From assembly GCF_900155535.1 (NCBI RefSeq), contig NZ_LT706965.1, positions 84,299 to 148,298 of the forward strand: a stretch of DNA of 64,000 nucleotides. Reading direction: 5' to 3'. The translations under genes and the position numbers were made by a program. The notes under the pieces are model-generated. The model had not been told where the DNA came from. It did not search any database and saw nothing but the letters and a program-made list of their open reading frames with translations. Positions 9,731 through 19,268 of this stretch are shown piece by piece (the stretch's first letter is position 1; each line of letters begins with the position of its first letter). Origin of the DNA: Corynebacterium urinipleomorphum (lineage in GTDB: Bacteria; Actinomycetota; Actinomycetes; Mycobacteriales; Mycobacteriaceae).

Positions 9731-12469
9731 GTGACTGAATCTAGCGCGACGTACAACGAGCAGCTTATCGGTGTCAGCCGGGCGGATGCCCTGCCGAAGA
9801 GCTGGGAGCCTCAGGACCTCGAGCAGGGCATCTACGAAGACTGGGTGGCCAAGGGCTATTTCACGGCCGACCCGTCTTCGGACAAGCCCGCGTACTCGAT
9901 CGTATTGCCGCCGCCGAACGTGACGGGCCAGCTGCACATGGGCCATGCCCTGGACCACACGCTCATGGATTCGCTGGTCCGCCGCAAGCGCATGCAGGGC
10001 TACGAGGTCCTGTGGTTGCCGGGCATGGACCACGCTGGCATCGCCACCCAGACCAAGGTCGAGGCCATGCTCAAGGAGACCGAGGGCAAGGACCGCTACG
10101 ACTACGGCCGCGAGGAGTTCATCGGCCGCGTCTGGGAATGGAAGGAAAAATACGGCGGCACGATCACGTCGCAGATGCGGGCGATCGGTGATTCCGTCGA
10201 CTGGTCGCGCGAGCGCTTCACGTTGGACGAAGGGCTCAACCGCGCCGTCGTCACCATTTTCAAGCAGCTTTTCGACGCCGGGATGATCTACCAAGACTAC
10301 CGCCTGGTCAACTGGTCGCCGGTGCTGGAGACCGCCGTTTCCGACATCGAGGTCGTGTACAAGGATGTCGAGGGCGAGTTCGTTTCCATCCGCTACGGCT
10401 CGCTTAACGACGACGAGCCGCACCTCATCGTCGCCACCACCCGCGTGGAGACGATGCTGGGTGATGTCGCTATTGCCGTCCACCCGGACGACGAGCGCTA
10501 CCAGCACTTGGTCGGCCAGGAATTCGACCACCCGTTCCGCGACGACCTGAAGCTGAAGGTCATCGCCGACGATTACGTGGACATGGAACTGGGAACCGGT
10601 GCAGTGAAGATCACCCCAGCCCACGACCCGAACGACTACGAGATGGGTCTGCGCCACGACCTGGACATGCCCATCATCATGGACAAGACCGGGCACATCG
10701 CGGACACCGGAACCGAGTTCGACGGCCTGACCCGCGAGGAAGCCCGCGTGAAGGTGCGCGAGGCGCTGGCTGAGCAGGGGCGCATCGTCAAGGAAGTCCG
10801 CCCCTACGTCCACTCCGTCGGCCACTCCGAGCGCACCGGCGAGCCGATCGAGCCACGTCTGTCGCTCCAGTGGTTCGTGAAGGTTGCCGAACTGGCCCGC
10901 ATGTCCGGCGAGGCGGTGCGCGAAGGCGACACCGTCATCCACCCCGAGTCCCTGAAGAAGCGTTACTTCGACTGGGTGGACAACATGCACGACTGGACCA
11001 TTTCGCGTCAGCTGTGGTGGGGGCACCGCATTCCGATCTGGTACGGCCCGGAGGACGCCGACGGCAACCGCGACATCATCTGCTGCGGCCCCGACGAGGA
11101 ACCGCCGGCGGGCTACGAGCAAGACCCGGATGTCCTGGACACCTGGTTCTCCTCTGCTCTGTGGCCGTTCTCTACGATGGGCTGGCCGGATAGCACCCCG
11201 GAGCTGGAGAAGTTCTACCCGACGACCGTGCTGGTCACGGCCTACGACATCCTCTTCTTCTGGGTCGCGCGCATGATGATGTTCGGCACCTTCGCCGGAA
11301 CCCAAACTCCCGAGATTCTCGGCGCAGGCACAGGCGGCCGCCCGGAGATTCCTTTTGAGCACATCTTCCTCCACGGTCTCGTCCGCGACGAAAAGGGCCG
11401 GAAGATGTCCAAGTCCCTCGGCAACGGCATCGATCCGATGGACTGGGTGCGCGACTACGGTGCGGACGCCCTGCGTTTCGCGCTCGCCCGCGGTGCGAAC
11501 CCGGGCATCGACCTGCCCATCGGCGACGACAACGCCGCCGCTGCCCGCAACTTCGCCACCAAGCTCTACAACGCCACGAAGTTCGCGCTGATGAACGGCG
11601 CCGCCGTCGGCCCGCTGCCGTCACGCGAGGAGCTGACAGACGCGGACCGCTGGATTCTGGACAGGCTGGAAACGGTGCGCGGGGACGTCGATAAGCTTCT
11701 GGACGACTACCAGTTCTCCAAAGCCAACGAAGAGCTCTACCACTTCGCGTGGGACGAGCTGTGCGACTGGTACCTCGAGATCGCGAAGACCCAGATTCCC
11801 CGCGACGGCGAATCCGAGCGAGGCCGCACCACCCAGATCGTGCTCGGTCGCGTCCTCGACGTGGTTCTGCGCCTGCTGCACCCGACGATGCCGTTCGTCA
11901 CCGAGGTGCTCTGGAAAGCACTCACCGAGCAGGAATCCCTCTGCCTCGCAACGTGGCCGACCGCCGAGGACACCAACGGCGGCGCAGAGGTGGACACCAC
12001 CGCGCAGCGCCGCATCACCGACGCCATCGCGCTGATCACCGAGCTGCGCCGCTTCCGTTCCGACCAGGGTGTCAAGCCGTCCCAGAAGGTGCCGGCGCGC
12101 CTCGACTTCGCCAAAGCGGACCTCGCCGGGCAAGAGGAGATGATCCGCTCGATCGCGAGGGTGGAGGAGCCGGGGGAGGACTTCGCGGCGTCGGCAAGCA
12201 TTGAAGTGCGCTTGAGCGAGACGACGCTTGACGCGGCCCTGGACACCTCGGGCACCGTCGACGTCGCGGCGGAGCGCAAGCGCCTGGAAAAGGAGCTCGC
12301 TGCCGCGCAGAAGGAGCTGGGGACCACCGGCAAGCAGCTCGGCAACGAGTCCTTCCTGGCTAATGCTCCGGCCGAGGTCGTGGAGAAGATCAAGGCCCGC
12401 CAGCAGGTCGCGCAGGAAGAGGTCGAGCGCGTCACCGCCCGCCTCGAGGGCCTGCCGGAGGCGAAGTAG
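9731..12469 (+). CDS. valS: Valyl-tRNA synthetase
   Basis: 912 residues, GTG start. A class I aminoacyl-tRNA synthetase: HMGH at 69-72 (HIGH motif), KMSKS near residue 558, a CP1 editing insertion between them ([25 protein letters not shown]), an anticodon-binding domain, and the C-terminal coiled coil typical of ValRS ([19 protein letters not shown]). Its stop overlaps the folC start by one base, so the two are translationally coupled. Confidence 0.97.
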   Translation: MTESSATYNEQLIGVSRADALPKSWEPQDLEQGIYEDWVAKGYFTADPSSDKPAYSIVLPPPNVTGQLHMGHALDHTLMDSLVRRKRMQGYEVLWLPGMDHAGIATQTKVEAMLKETEGKDRYDYGREEFIGRVWEWKEKYGGTITSQMRAIGDSVDWSRERFTLDEGLNRAVVTIFKQLFDAGMIYQDYRLVNWSPVLETAVSDIEVVYKDVEGEFVSIRYGSLNDDEPHLIVATTRVETMLGDVAIAVHPDDERYQHLVGQEFDHPFRDDLKLKVIADDYVDMELGTGAVKITPAHDPNDYEMGLRHDLDMPIIMDKTGHIADTGTEFDGLTREEARVKVREALAEQGRIVKEVRPYVHSVGHSERTGEPIEPRLSLQWFVKVAELARMSGEAVREGDTVIHPESLKKRYFDWVDNMHDWTISRQLWWGHRIPIWYGPEDADGNRDIICCGPDEEPPAGYEQDPDVLDTWFSSALWPFSTMGWPDSTPELEKFYPTTVLVTAYDILFFWVARMMMFGTFAGTQTPEILGAGTGGRPEIPFEHIFLHGLVRDEKGRKMSKSLGNGIDPMDWVRDYGADALRFALARGANPGIDLPIGDDNAAAARNFATKLYNATKFALMNGAAVGPLPSREELTDADRWILDRLETVRGDVDKLLDDYQFSKANEELYHFAWDELCDWYLEIAKTQIPRDGESERGRTTQIVLGRVLDVVLRLLHPTMPFVTEVLWKALTEQESLCLATWPTAEDTNGGAEVDTTAQRRITDAIALITELRRFRSDQGVKPSQKVPARLDFAKADLAGQEEMIRSIARVEEPGEDFAASASIEVRLSETTLDAALDTSGTVDVAAERKRLEKELAAAQKELGTTGKQLGNESFLANAPAEVVEKIKARQQVAQEEVERVTARLEGLPEAK
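11686..11695 (-). repeat. CTTATCGACG decamer
   Basis: In valS, read as Val-Asp-Lys (DVDKL). Confidence 0.9.
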
Positions 12470-13962
12470 TGGCGGAGAGCGAAGACCAGGGCGGATACGA
12501 CATCCGCATGGACGAAGACGGGCTCGTGCTCAATCTAGGCGACGAGCTTATCGACGCCCCGTCCGATTCCCCCGACTCCGAAGCCCCCGTAGCGCGGCCG
12601 GTGAGCGACACCGACCTTGCTGAACTCGCCCGCGTGGAGAGTGAGCTGCTCGCGCGCTGGCCGGAAACGAAGATCGATCCGAGCCTCGACCGCATCGAGA
12701 TGCTCATGGACTTCCTCGGGCACCCGGAGCGCGCCTACAAAGTGATTCACGTAGCGGGCACGAACGGGAAGACCTCGACGGTGCGGATGATCGAGTCGCT
12801 GCTGCGCTCCTTCGGCGCGCGCGTCGGCCGGACGACCAGCCCGCACCTGCAGTCCATCACCGAGCGCGTCGGCATCGACGGCGAGCCGATCCACCCCGCG
12901 GATTTCGTGCGCATCTACGAGGAGATCGCACCCTTCGTGGAGATGGTGGACGCGAAAAGCAGCCACCCGATGTCGTATTTCGAAGTGACCGTTGCGATCG
13001 CGCTCGCGGCATTCGCCGACGCTCCTGTCGAGATCGCTGTCGTCGAAGTCGGCATGGGTGGCACGTGGGACGCGACGAACGTCGTCGAATCAGACGTGGA
13101 CGTGATCATGCCCGTCGGCCTCGACCACACCGACTACCTCGGCGACACCATCGGCGAGATCGCTGGGGAGAAGGCCGGGATCATCCGCCGCCCCGAGGCC
13201 GTGACCATCGTGGCGGACCAGGAGGCGGACGCAATGCGCGTCATCCTCGAGCGCACTGTCTCCGTCGGCACCGCGGTCGCGCGCCTGGACCAGGAATTCG
13301 GCGTGGAAGAGACCGGCGTCGCCGTCGGCGGCCAGACCCTGACGCTGCGCGGCCTGTCGGGTACCTACGACAACATCTTTCTGCCGCTGTCCGGCCCGCA
13401 CCAGGCACGCAACGCCGCTGTCGCGCTCGCAGCCGTCGAGGCGTTCTTCGGTGCCGGAGCGGAAAAGCCGCTCGACGCCGACACCGTCCGAGCCGGTTTC
13501 GCCGCCGCTGCATCCCCCGGCCGTTTGGAGCGCGTCCGCTCCACCCCGACCACGTTCATCGACGCGACGCACAATCCGCACGGAGCGCAGGCGCTCGCCG
13601 CCGCCATCGAGCGCGACTTCAACTTCGCGCGCCTCATCGGCGTGCTGGGCATCCTCGACGACAAGGACGCCGTCGGCGTGTTCACCGCCCTCGAGCCGGT
13701 GCTGAGCGAGGTGGTGATCACCCAGAACTCGTCGCCGCGCGCCACCGACGCCTACGAGCTCGCGGAGACTGCCCGCGACATCTTCGGCGAGGAACGCGTC
13801 CACGTCGAGGAGCACCTCCCGTCCGCGTACACGCTGGCTGTCGAGCTCGCCGAAGAAGCACTCGAAGCCGTCGGTGTTCAGTCCGGTTCCGGCGTGCTCA
13901 TCACCGGATCCGTGGTCACCGCCGGCGAGGCCCGCGCCATGTTTGGAAAGGACCCCGAATAA
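12469..13962 (+). CDS. folC: Folylpolyglutamate synthase / dihydrofolate synthase
   Basis: 497 residues, GTG start overlapping the valS stop. It adds glutamate to folates. The Mur-ligase-like ATP site is HVAGTNGKTST (about residues 94-104); TTSPHLQSITER and the substrate region VVEVGMGGTWDATN follow. About 50 acidic residues precede the core, longer than in many FolC proteins. Its last base is shared with the next gene's ATG (TAATG), continuing the valS operon. Confidence 0.95.
   Translation: MAESEDQGGYDIRMDEDGLVLNLGDELIDAPSDSPDSEAPVARPVSDTDLAELARVESELLARWPETKIDPSLDRIEMLMDFLGHPERAYKVIHVAGTNGKTSTVRMIESLLRSFGARVGRTTSPHLQSITERVGIDGEPIHPADFVRIYEEIAPFVEMVDAKSSHPMSYFEVTVAIALAAFADAPVEIAVVEVGMGGTWDATNVVESDVDVIMPVGLDHTDYLGDTIGEIAGEKAGIIRRPEAVTIVADQEADAMRVILERTVSVGTAVARLDQEFGVEETGVAVGGQTLTLRGLSGTYDNIFLPLSGPHQARNAAVALAAVEAFFGAGAEKPLDADTVRAGFAAAASPGRLERVRSTPTTFIDATHNPHGAQALAAAIERDFNFARLIGVLGILDDKDAVGVFTALEPVLSEVVITQNSSPRATDAYELAETARDIFGEERVHVEEHLPSAYTLAVELAEEALEAVGVQSGSGVLITGSVVTAGEARAMFGKDPE
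12547..12556 (+). repeat. CTTATCGACG decamer
   Basis: In the non-conserved N-terminal extension of folC, read as ELIDA. Confidence 0.9.
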
Positions 13963-14417
13963 TGTCCCGTACCCCGCGCCAGAACCGGCCCGTCGAGTAC
14001 GGGCCCCTCGGCCCCGGCTCCGCCCCGGTCAAGGACCCGATCAAGGGGCTGTCCGGCGTGCTCTCAGGCACACTCGTCATGGAGGCGATCACGATCTGGC
14101 TGTGCCTCACCGTGATCCTCAAAATCAACGACGGCGAACTCTGGACCACCTTCAACTGGGTCTTCATCACCGCCATGGGGCTCATTCATTTTCTCGCCGC
14201 ATTCTTTCAGCGGCACCCGAAGGCATTGCTTATCGACGTCGCCCTTCAAGTCCCCCTAATCCTCGTCGGCTTCTTCATCCACTGGTCCGTCGGGGCAGTG
14301 GGCATCATGTTCGGGATCGTCTGGTTCCTTATCGTGAAAATGCGTGCCGAGATCCTCGAACGCCAGCGCCGCGGCCTGCTCACCACCCAGCACCTGGGCA
14401 CCGCCGAGGACGCGTAG
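13962..14417 (+). CDS. DUF4233 family membrane protein
   Basis: 151 residues, ATG overlapping the folC stop. After a charged N-terminus (MSRTPRQNRPVEYGPLG) there are about four hydrophobic segments (TLVMEAITIWLCLTVIL, WVFITAMGLIHFLAAFF, ALLIDVALQVPLILVGFFI, VGIMFGIVWFLIVKM). This small membrane protein is conserved between folC and ndk in actinobacteria. Its function is unknown. Here ndk is not next: a 7.5-kb block intervenes. Confidence 0.85.
   Translation: MSRTPRQNRPVEYGPLGPGSAPVKDPIKGLSGVLSGTLVMEAITIWLCLTVILKINDGELWTTFNWVFITAMGLIHFLAAFFQRHPKALLIDVALQVPLILVGFFIHWSVGAVGIMFGIVWFLIVKMRAEILERQRRGLLTTQHLGTAEDA
14229..14238 (+). repeat. CTTATCGACG decamer
   Basis: In the DUF4233 gene, inside a membrane segment, read as LLIDV. 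Confidence 0.9.
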
Positions 14418-14444
14418 AACGGGGCGGGCAGGCGGTCGGTGGTC

Positions 14445-14454
14445 CGTCGATAAG
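14445..14454 (-). repeat. CTTATCGACG decamer (intergenic)
   Basis: Non-coding copy 28 bases after the DUF4233 stop, upstream of the fadA promoter. Confidence 0.9.
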
Positions 14455-14503
14455 CGTGCGCTCGCCCCGCACGCGTGTGGCCGGGGACACCCGCGACGAA
14501 ATA

Positions 14504-14565
14504 TGTGATCCAGGGTCGAAACTCGGGTGTGATCTTTCCTATAATTGTGGGGATGTGTAATCCAG
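14504..14565 (+). promoter_or_regulatory. Promoter of the thiolase-fadB operon with repeated TGTGATC words
   Basis: A perfect -10 TATAAT lies at 14540-14545, about 40 bases before the thiolase ATG; the -35 is weak (near TCGAAA, 14516-14521). Three related words flank it: TGTGATCCAG (14504-14513), TGTGATC (14528-14534) and TGTAATCCAG (14556-14565). The last lies just downstream of the likely start point. This is a plausible operator set for an unidentified repressor of fatty-acid oxidation. Confidence 0.5.
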
Positions 14566-14586
14566 CACAATCGATGAAGGAGATCC

Positions 14587-15738
14587 ATGTCTGAGCCTAT
14601 TTACATCACCCAGGCCAAGCGCTCGCCCGTCGGCACGTTCGGCGGTTCGCTGTCGCGTATGGCGACCATCGACCTTGGCACCCACATCGCCAAGGCCGTC
14701 ATCGAGGAATCCGGCGTCCCCGCCGAGAACTTCGACTCCTCTGTGTGGGCCAACGTGGTCACCACGATCCCGCGCGACAACTACACCTCCCGCGCGGTCG
14801 CTCTTGAGGCAGGCATGCCGAAGAGCTCCCACGCCTACGGCGTGAACCGCCTCTGCGGCTCCGGCGTTCAGGCCATCATCTCCGCCGCGCAGCAGCTCAT
14901 CACCGGTGACGCGAAGCTCTCCATCGCCGGCGGCGTCGAGGTCATGTCCCAGGCCCCGTACTCCGTCGAGGGCATGCGCCAGGGCCGAAAGATGGGCGAC
15001 GGCCGCCTGATCGACTGGCTCACCGGTGCACTGACCGACCCGATGGGCAACGGCGGTATGGGCATCACCGCGGAGAACATCGCCGCGAAGTACGGCATCT
15101 CCCGCGAGCGCCAGGACGAGTACGCGCTGCAGTCCCAGGAGCGCGCAGCCGCCGCTATCGCGAACGGCGAATTCGTGGAGCAGATCGTCCCGGTCGGCGA
15201 GTTCACCACCGATGAGCACCCGCGCCAGACCACCCTGGAGAAGCTCGGTGGCCTGCGCCCGACCTTCAAGAAGGACGGCACAGTCACCGCCGGTAACTCC
15301 TCCGGCATTAACGACGCCGCCGCGGCAACCGTCATGACCACCGAGTCCGGCCTGAAGGAATTCGGCCTCGAGCCGCTGGCCAAGGTCGTCTCCTGGGGCG
15401 TCGCCGGCTGCGACCCGGCCACCATGGGGCTCGGCCCCGTCGCCGCTGTGCCGAAGGCTCTGGACAAGGCTGGCCTGTCGCTGAACGACATCAAGCTCAT
15501 CGAGTCCAACGAGGCCTTCGCCGCCCAGTGCATCGCCGTCGCGGACCAGCTCGGCTTCGACAACGACAAGACCAACATCCAGGGCGGCGCCATCGCTCTC
15601 GGCCACCCGATCGGCGCCACCGGCGTCGTCCTGACCACCAAGCTCATCCACCAGCTGAAGAACGCTGGCGGCGGCTACGGCCTCGTCACCGCCTGCATCG
15701 GCGGCGGCCAGGGCATCGCACTCATTCTGGAGGTTTAA
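14587..15738 (+). CDS. fadA: Acetyl-CoA C-acyltransferase (thiolase)
   Basis: 383 residues, ATG with GAAGGAG upstream. It performs thiolytic cleavage of 3-ketoacyl-CoA, the last step of beta-oxidation. Nucleophile Cys90 lies in RLCGSGVQAI, the catalytic His in GHPIGATG and the second Cys in ACIGGGQGIA. The fadB-like gene starts three bases after its stop, so both subunits are co-translated. Degradative rather than biosynthetic direction is inferred from this partner and the nearby acyl-CoA dehydrogenases. Confidence 0.92.
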   Translation: MSEPIYITQAKRSPVGTFGGSLSRMATIDLGTHIAKAVIEESGVPAENFDSSVWANVVTTIPRDNYTSRAVALEAGMPKSSHAYGVNRLCGSGVQAIISAAQQLITGDAKLSIAGGVEVMSQAPYSVEGMRQGRKMGDGRLIDWLTGALTDPMGNGGMGITAENIAAKYGISRERQDEYALQSQERAAAAIANGEFVEQIVPVGEFTTDEHPRQTTLEKLGGLRPTFKKDGTVTAGNSSGINDAAAATVMTTESGLKEFGLEPLAKVVSWGVAGCDPATMGLGPVAAVPKALDKAGLSLNDIKLIESNEAFAAQCIAVADQLGFDNDKTNIQGGAIALGHPIGATGVVLTTKLIHQLKNAGGGYGLVTACIGGGQGIALILEV

Positions 15739-15741
15739 ACA

Positions 15742-17940
15742 ATGGCAGCTAAAGACATCAAGACCGCGGCAGTTCTCGGTGCCGGCTCCATGGGTGCCGG
15801 TATCGCCGCGCACATGGCCAACGCGGGCATCAAAGTCCACCTGCTCGACCTTCCGCTCGAAGACGGCGACAACCGCGACGGCCGTGCCCAGAACGGCATT
15901 GACACCCAGCTGAAGCGCTACGGTTTCCAGCGCCCCGAATACGCCAAGCTGGTCACCCCGGGCAACACCGAGGACCACCTTGACCGCCTCGGCGAGGTCG
16001 ACTGGATCGTCGAGGCCGTCTTCGAGGACATCGACGTCAAGCGCGACACCTTCGCCAAGGTCGACGCCCACCGCAAGCCGGGTACCCCGGTGTCCTCCAA
16101 CACCTCCACCATCCCGCTTGAGGTTCTGCTGGGCGAGGCATCCGAGGAGTTCAAGCGCGACTTCTCCATCACCCACTTCTTCAACCCGCCGCGCGTGATG
16201 CGACTGGTCGAGTACGTCGAGGGCCCGGACACCTCCGCCGAGGTCAAGGAGCAGATGCACCACGTCCTCGAGCGCCAGATGGGCAAGGTCGTCGTGGACT
16301 GCCGCGACACCCCGGGCTTCATCGCTAACCGCATCGGCAACTTCTGGATGGCCGTGGGCGCCAAGACCGCCTTCGACCAGGGCATCAAGCCGGAGCAGGC
16401 GGACGTCGCGTTCGGTCGCCCGTTCGGTGTTCCGCGCACGGGCATCTTCGGCCTCTTCGACTACGTGGGCATCCAGCTCGTCCCGGGCATCTGGGGCTCC
16501 CTGCTCAAGGCGCTCCCCGATACGGACGCGTACCAGGATTACAACATCGTCGAGCGCGACGAGTTCAAGACCCTCCTGGACAAGGGCTTCACCGGCCGCA
16601 CCGCGGAGTCCGGCTTCTACCGCGGCCGCGACGAGGTCTACGACTTCTCCGCGGGCGACTACCGCCCGAAGGAGAAGTTCGAGGTGGGCAAGGACCCGAA
16701 GGAGCTCATGGAGTCCGGGACTCCGGAGGGCGACTACGCACGCGAGGTCTTCAAGGTCTTCATCAAGTACTGCTGCGACACCGCACCGGAGATCACGGAC
16801 ACCGTCGACCAGATCGACATCGCCATGCAGCTCGGTTACGGCTGGAAGAAGGGCCCGTTCGAGCTCGCTGATTCCATCGGCATCGACTACGTCGCATCGC
16901 TTTTCGACGACGCCCCGTCCCTCCTTCAGTCCGCTCAGCAGGCCGGCGGCTTCTACGCTGACGGCAAGGTGCTCGGCACTGACGGCCAGTTGACTGACCT
17001 GCCGAACCGCGAGGGTGTCATCCGCGTGGCTGAGCTTGTCGCCGGTGCCGAGGAGATCGCCGGTAACGACGACGCCACCGTGTACAAGCTCACCGACGGC
17101 GACTACGCTGGCTTCGGTGTCTTCGTGTACAAGACCCCGATGAACTCGAACTCCAACAACGTCACTGAGCTGTGGACGCACGCGCCGGAGTGGGACCTCA
17201 AGGGCCTTGTCATCGCCAACGACGAGGAGCGCGCTTTCTCCGCTGGTGCCGACCTGGGCACGCTGGCGAAGCTGTCCGGCCCGGAGGGCGATGCCGAGGA
17301 GCTCGCCCGCACCATCAAGCAGGGCATCGACGGCCTCCACGGTGCACGTGTCGCTCGGTACCCGGTTGTCGGCGCTGTCCGCGGCGTCGCCCTCGGCGGC
17401 GGCATGGAGCTGCTGCTGCACACCGACGCGTCCGTGATCCACGCTGAGACCCGCGTCGGCTTCCCGGAGCGCAATGTGGGCCTGTTCCCGGCATGGTCCG
17501 GCCCGGTGCGCCTGCTGGAGCGCCTGGTGGATCTGGGTGTGCCGAACCCGCACGCAACCGCGTTCAGCGTGCTGCTCAACGTCAAGCCGGTGCCGGCAGT
17601 CAACGTCGACTTCTGGCGCGAGAACGACGAGGTCATCCAGTCCCCGGACCACGTCGTCGAGGGCGCACTCGAGCTGGTGAAGAAGCTCGCTGATGGCTAC
17701 TCCGCCCCCGCGGACGCCGAGCTCCCTCTCACCGGTGAGACCCTCGAGTTCACCGACGGCTCCGATACCGACAAGGCGATCGGCGATGCCCTGGCCAAGG
17801 TCTTTGCCGGCGAAGGCACCGCGAACGAGGACGAGCTGGCTCAGCGCCAGGTGGATGCCGCTACCGAGGTTCTCCTTCGCCAGGAGAACCACGACCGCGC
17901 CGTGTCCATGGCCACCACGCGTAAGCCGCTTAACAACTAG
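15742..17940 (+). CDS. fadB: 3-hydroxyacyl-CoA dehydrogenase / enoyl-CoA hydratase fusion
   Basis: 732 residues. Two activities in one chain: an NAD-binding 3-hydroxyacyl-CoA dehydrogenase at the N-terminus (AVLGAGSMGAGIAAHMANAG near residues 10-29; ITHFFNPPRVM with the catalytic His; GFIANRIGN) and a crotonase fold near 470-620 (AFSAGADLGTL and VRGVALGGGMELLL). This is the reverse of the E. coli FadB order. Dehydrogenase-first fusions are known in some bacteria. It follows fadA by three bases and is closed by a strong terminator. Confidence 0.92.
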   Translation: MAAKDIKTAAVLGAGSMGAGIAAHMANAGIKVHLLDLPLEDGDNRDGRAQNGIDTQLKRYGFQRPEYAKLVTPGNTEDHLDRLGEVDWIVEAVFEDIDVKRDTFAKVDAHRKPGTPVSSNTSTIPLEVLLGEASEEFKRDFSITHFFNPPRVMRLVEYVEGPDTSAEVKEQMHHVLERQMGKVVVDCRDTPGFIANRIGNFWMAVGAKTAFDQGIKPEQADVAFGRPFGVPRTGIFGLFDYVGIQLVPGIWGSLLKALPDTDAYQDYNIVERDEFKTLLDKGFTGRTAESGFYRGRDEVYDFSAGDYRPKEKFEVGKDPKELMESGTPEGDYAREVFKVFIKYCCDTAPEITDTVDQIDIAMQLGYGWKKGPFELADSIGIDYVASLFDDAPSLLQSAQQAGGFYADGKVLGTDGQLTDLPNREGVIRVAELVAGAEEIAGNDDATVYKLTDGDYAGFGVFVYKTPMNSNSNNVTELWTHAPEWDLKGLVIANDEERAFSAGADLGTLAKLSGPEGDAEELARTIKQGIDGLHGARVARYPVVGAVRGVALGGGMELLLHTDASVIHAETRVGFPERNVGLFPAWSGPVRLLERLVDLGVPNPHATAFSVLLNVKPVPAVNVDFWRENDEVIQSPDHVVEGALELVKKLADGYSAPADAELPLTGETLEFTDGSDTDKAIGDALAKVFAGEGTANEDELAQRQVDAATEVLLRQENHDRAVSMATTRKPLNN

Positions 17941-17956
17941 TCGGCCGACCGCACGA

Positions 17957-17990
17957 CCGGCATCCCGCACCGCGCGGAGTGCCGGTTTTT
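17957..17990 (+). terminator. Rho-independent terminator after fadB
   Basis: CCGGCA (17957-17962) pairs with TGCCGG (17980-17985), with inner CCGC/GCGG pairing, followed directly by TTTTT. Confidence 0.85.
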
Positions 17991-18051
17991 GCGTACTGTA
18001 GTGCGCAAACAGGCCTTTCCTGGGGTTGCTTCTTCGGTTAGCGTACGGGCC

Positions 18052-19185
18052 ATGAGGTTCACTGAATTGGTCCGGGCGCTGTCCGACAGCGTTGTGGACG
18101 CGCTCGCGGAATTCGACCGCGAGACGGCGCTCGCCGCCGGCATTGAACCGAACCGTGTCCGCGGGTGGGCGCGGGTACACGACGCGTTCTTCGGCCGCAC
18201 GAAGTGGACGAAATGGCAGCGGAGAGCGCTAGACAAGGCGCGGGGAAGCGGGCTCTCGATCGACCAGCTCGCCTACATTGAGTCGCGGCTTTCGCTTATC
18301 GACGATCCCTCAACCCGCTGGAAGACCCGCCTGACCCTCCTGGGCACCCGCGGCAACTTCGATGCTGTGAAGCGCCGCGCAAAGAAGCTGGTGCCGGACC
18401 CGGAGCCCACTCCGCCTGCGGATGCCGTGAAGTTCGGTCGCGCCGCTTCGGGTAAGCAGACCATGACGGTGACTGCAGACCAGCGCCTTATTGCCGACAC
18501 CGAGCATTTCCTCCGCGACGGCATTGACACGTCAAAGCCCGCCATGCCCCAGATGTCCGCCAAATTCGAAGACCTACTGCGCGGCAATCTCGGCTCCGGC
18601 TCCGGCTCCGGCCCCGCCCCGACTACGTCCGCTGTGCCGCATGCTCAGCCCCGGCCCATGGTCCTCGTCGGGTTGCCGGACTACGTGAGCATCGTCCGCG
18701 GCGAGGGCGACGAAGTCATTCTCGGGCTCACCGACGGCACGACCATGACAGGAGCGGAGTTCCTCAACCGCTTCGTCGCCACTGCGGAGAACGAATTGGA
18801 GGCGGCGGTTTTCCACCCGGAGGAAGGCGCGGTGAACCTGTACCGGTTGAGCCGTTTCGCCAACCAGAAGCAGCGCGATCTCGCCCGCGCCGCGATGCCG
18901 ACATGCTCCCAGCCGTTCTGCCGCCATGGTGCCGATGCGTGCGAGATCCACCACGTCACCCCCTGGGCCAGGGGAGGGGAGACGAACCTGGCGAACCTCG
19001 CTCCGTTGTGCAGCTACCACAACCGCGTCAACGACGATGATCCGCGGCGAGCCAGACGCGGACGCATCGAGATGCACCGGGGAACACCTGTCTGGGTCTC
19101 ACCGCGCGGAAAACTCGTGCCTCAGATGCACCACAGGTATGGCGCGATGTCGACGCTATTCGGCACGGACCCGCCGCCCGGTTGA
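18052..19185 (+). CDS. HNH endonuclease domain protein
   Basis: 377 residues from the ATG at 18052; the frame opens upstream at 17989, inside the terminator tail. The N-terminal two thirds is helical, as in the large actinobacterial family of HNH proteins with a DUF222-like front part. After a Gly/Ser-rich linker (GSGSGSGPAPT, near 185) comes an HNH domain: CSQPFCRHGADACEIHHVTPWARGG and NLAPLCSYHNRVN, with a Cys-X4-Cys pair and the HH catalytic core. These genes occur in many copies and are often treated as mobile or selfish. It has a weak ribosome site and sits inside the beta-oxidation block. Confidence 0.8.
   Translation: MRFTELVRALSDSVVDALAEFDRETALAAGIEPNRVRGWARVHDAFFGRTKWTKWQRRALDKARGSGLSIDQLAYIESRLSLIDDPSTRWKTRLTLLGTRGNFDAVKRRAKKLVPDPEPTPPADAVKFGRAASGKQTMTVTADQRLIADTEHFLRDGIDTSKPAMPQMSAKFEDLLRGNLGSGSGSGPAPTTSAVPHAQPRPMVLVGLPDYVSIVRGEGDEVILGLTDGTTMTGAEFLNRFVATAENELEAAVFHPEEGAVNLYRLSRFANQKQRDLARAAMPTCSQPFCRHGADACEIHHVTPWARGGETNLANLAPLCSYHNRVNDDDPRRARRGRIEMHRGTPVWVSPRGKLVPQMHHRYGAMSTLFGTDPPPG
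18295..18304 (+). repeat. CTTATCGACG decamer
   Basis: In the first HNH gene, read as SLIDD. Confidence 0.9.
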
Positions 19186-19222
19186 TCGTTGACGCAACCC
19201 GCCAGCACCGGATTAAGAAAAA

Positions 19223-19249
19223 CCGGACCCTGCTACAGCAGGATCCGGC
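19223..19249 (-). terminator. Terminator of the acyl-CoA dehydrogenase genes
   Basis: CCGGACCCTGCT and AGCAGGATCCGG form a stem with a three-base loop. On the minus strand it is followed by a T-run (TTTTTCTTAATC), so it ends the leftward transcript. It lies between convergent genes. Confidence 0.85.
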
Positions 19250-19268
19250 TACTTACCGTGCTCTCGTT

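Noticed and set aside
9716..11374. 552-codon minus-strand frame opposite valS
   Set aside because: Antisense shadow with no recognisable domain.
13065..14417. 450-codon plus-strand frame across folC and the DUF4233 gene
   Set aside because: Arg-rich out-of-frame translation of folC that joins the real DUF4233 frame only at its end.
14539..18180. 1213-codon open frame on the minus strand opposite fadA and fadB
   Set aside because: It is an antisense shadow of two well-recognised genes with strong C/G third-position bias; its translation is low-complexity and has no family signature.
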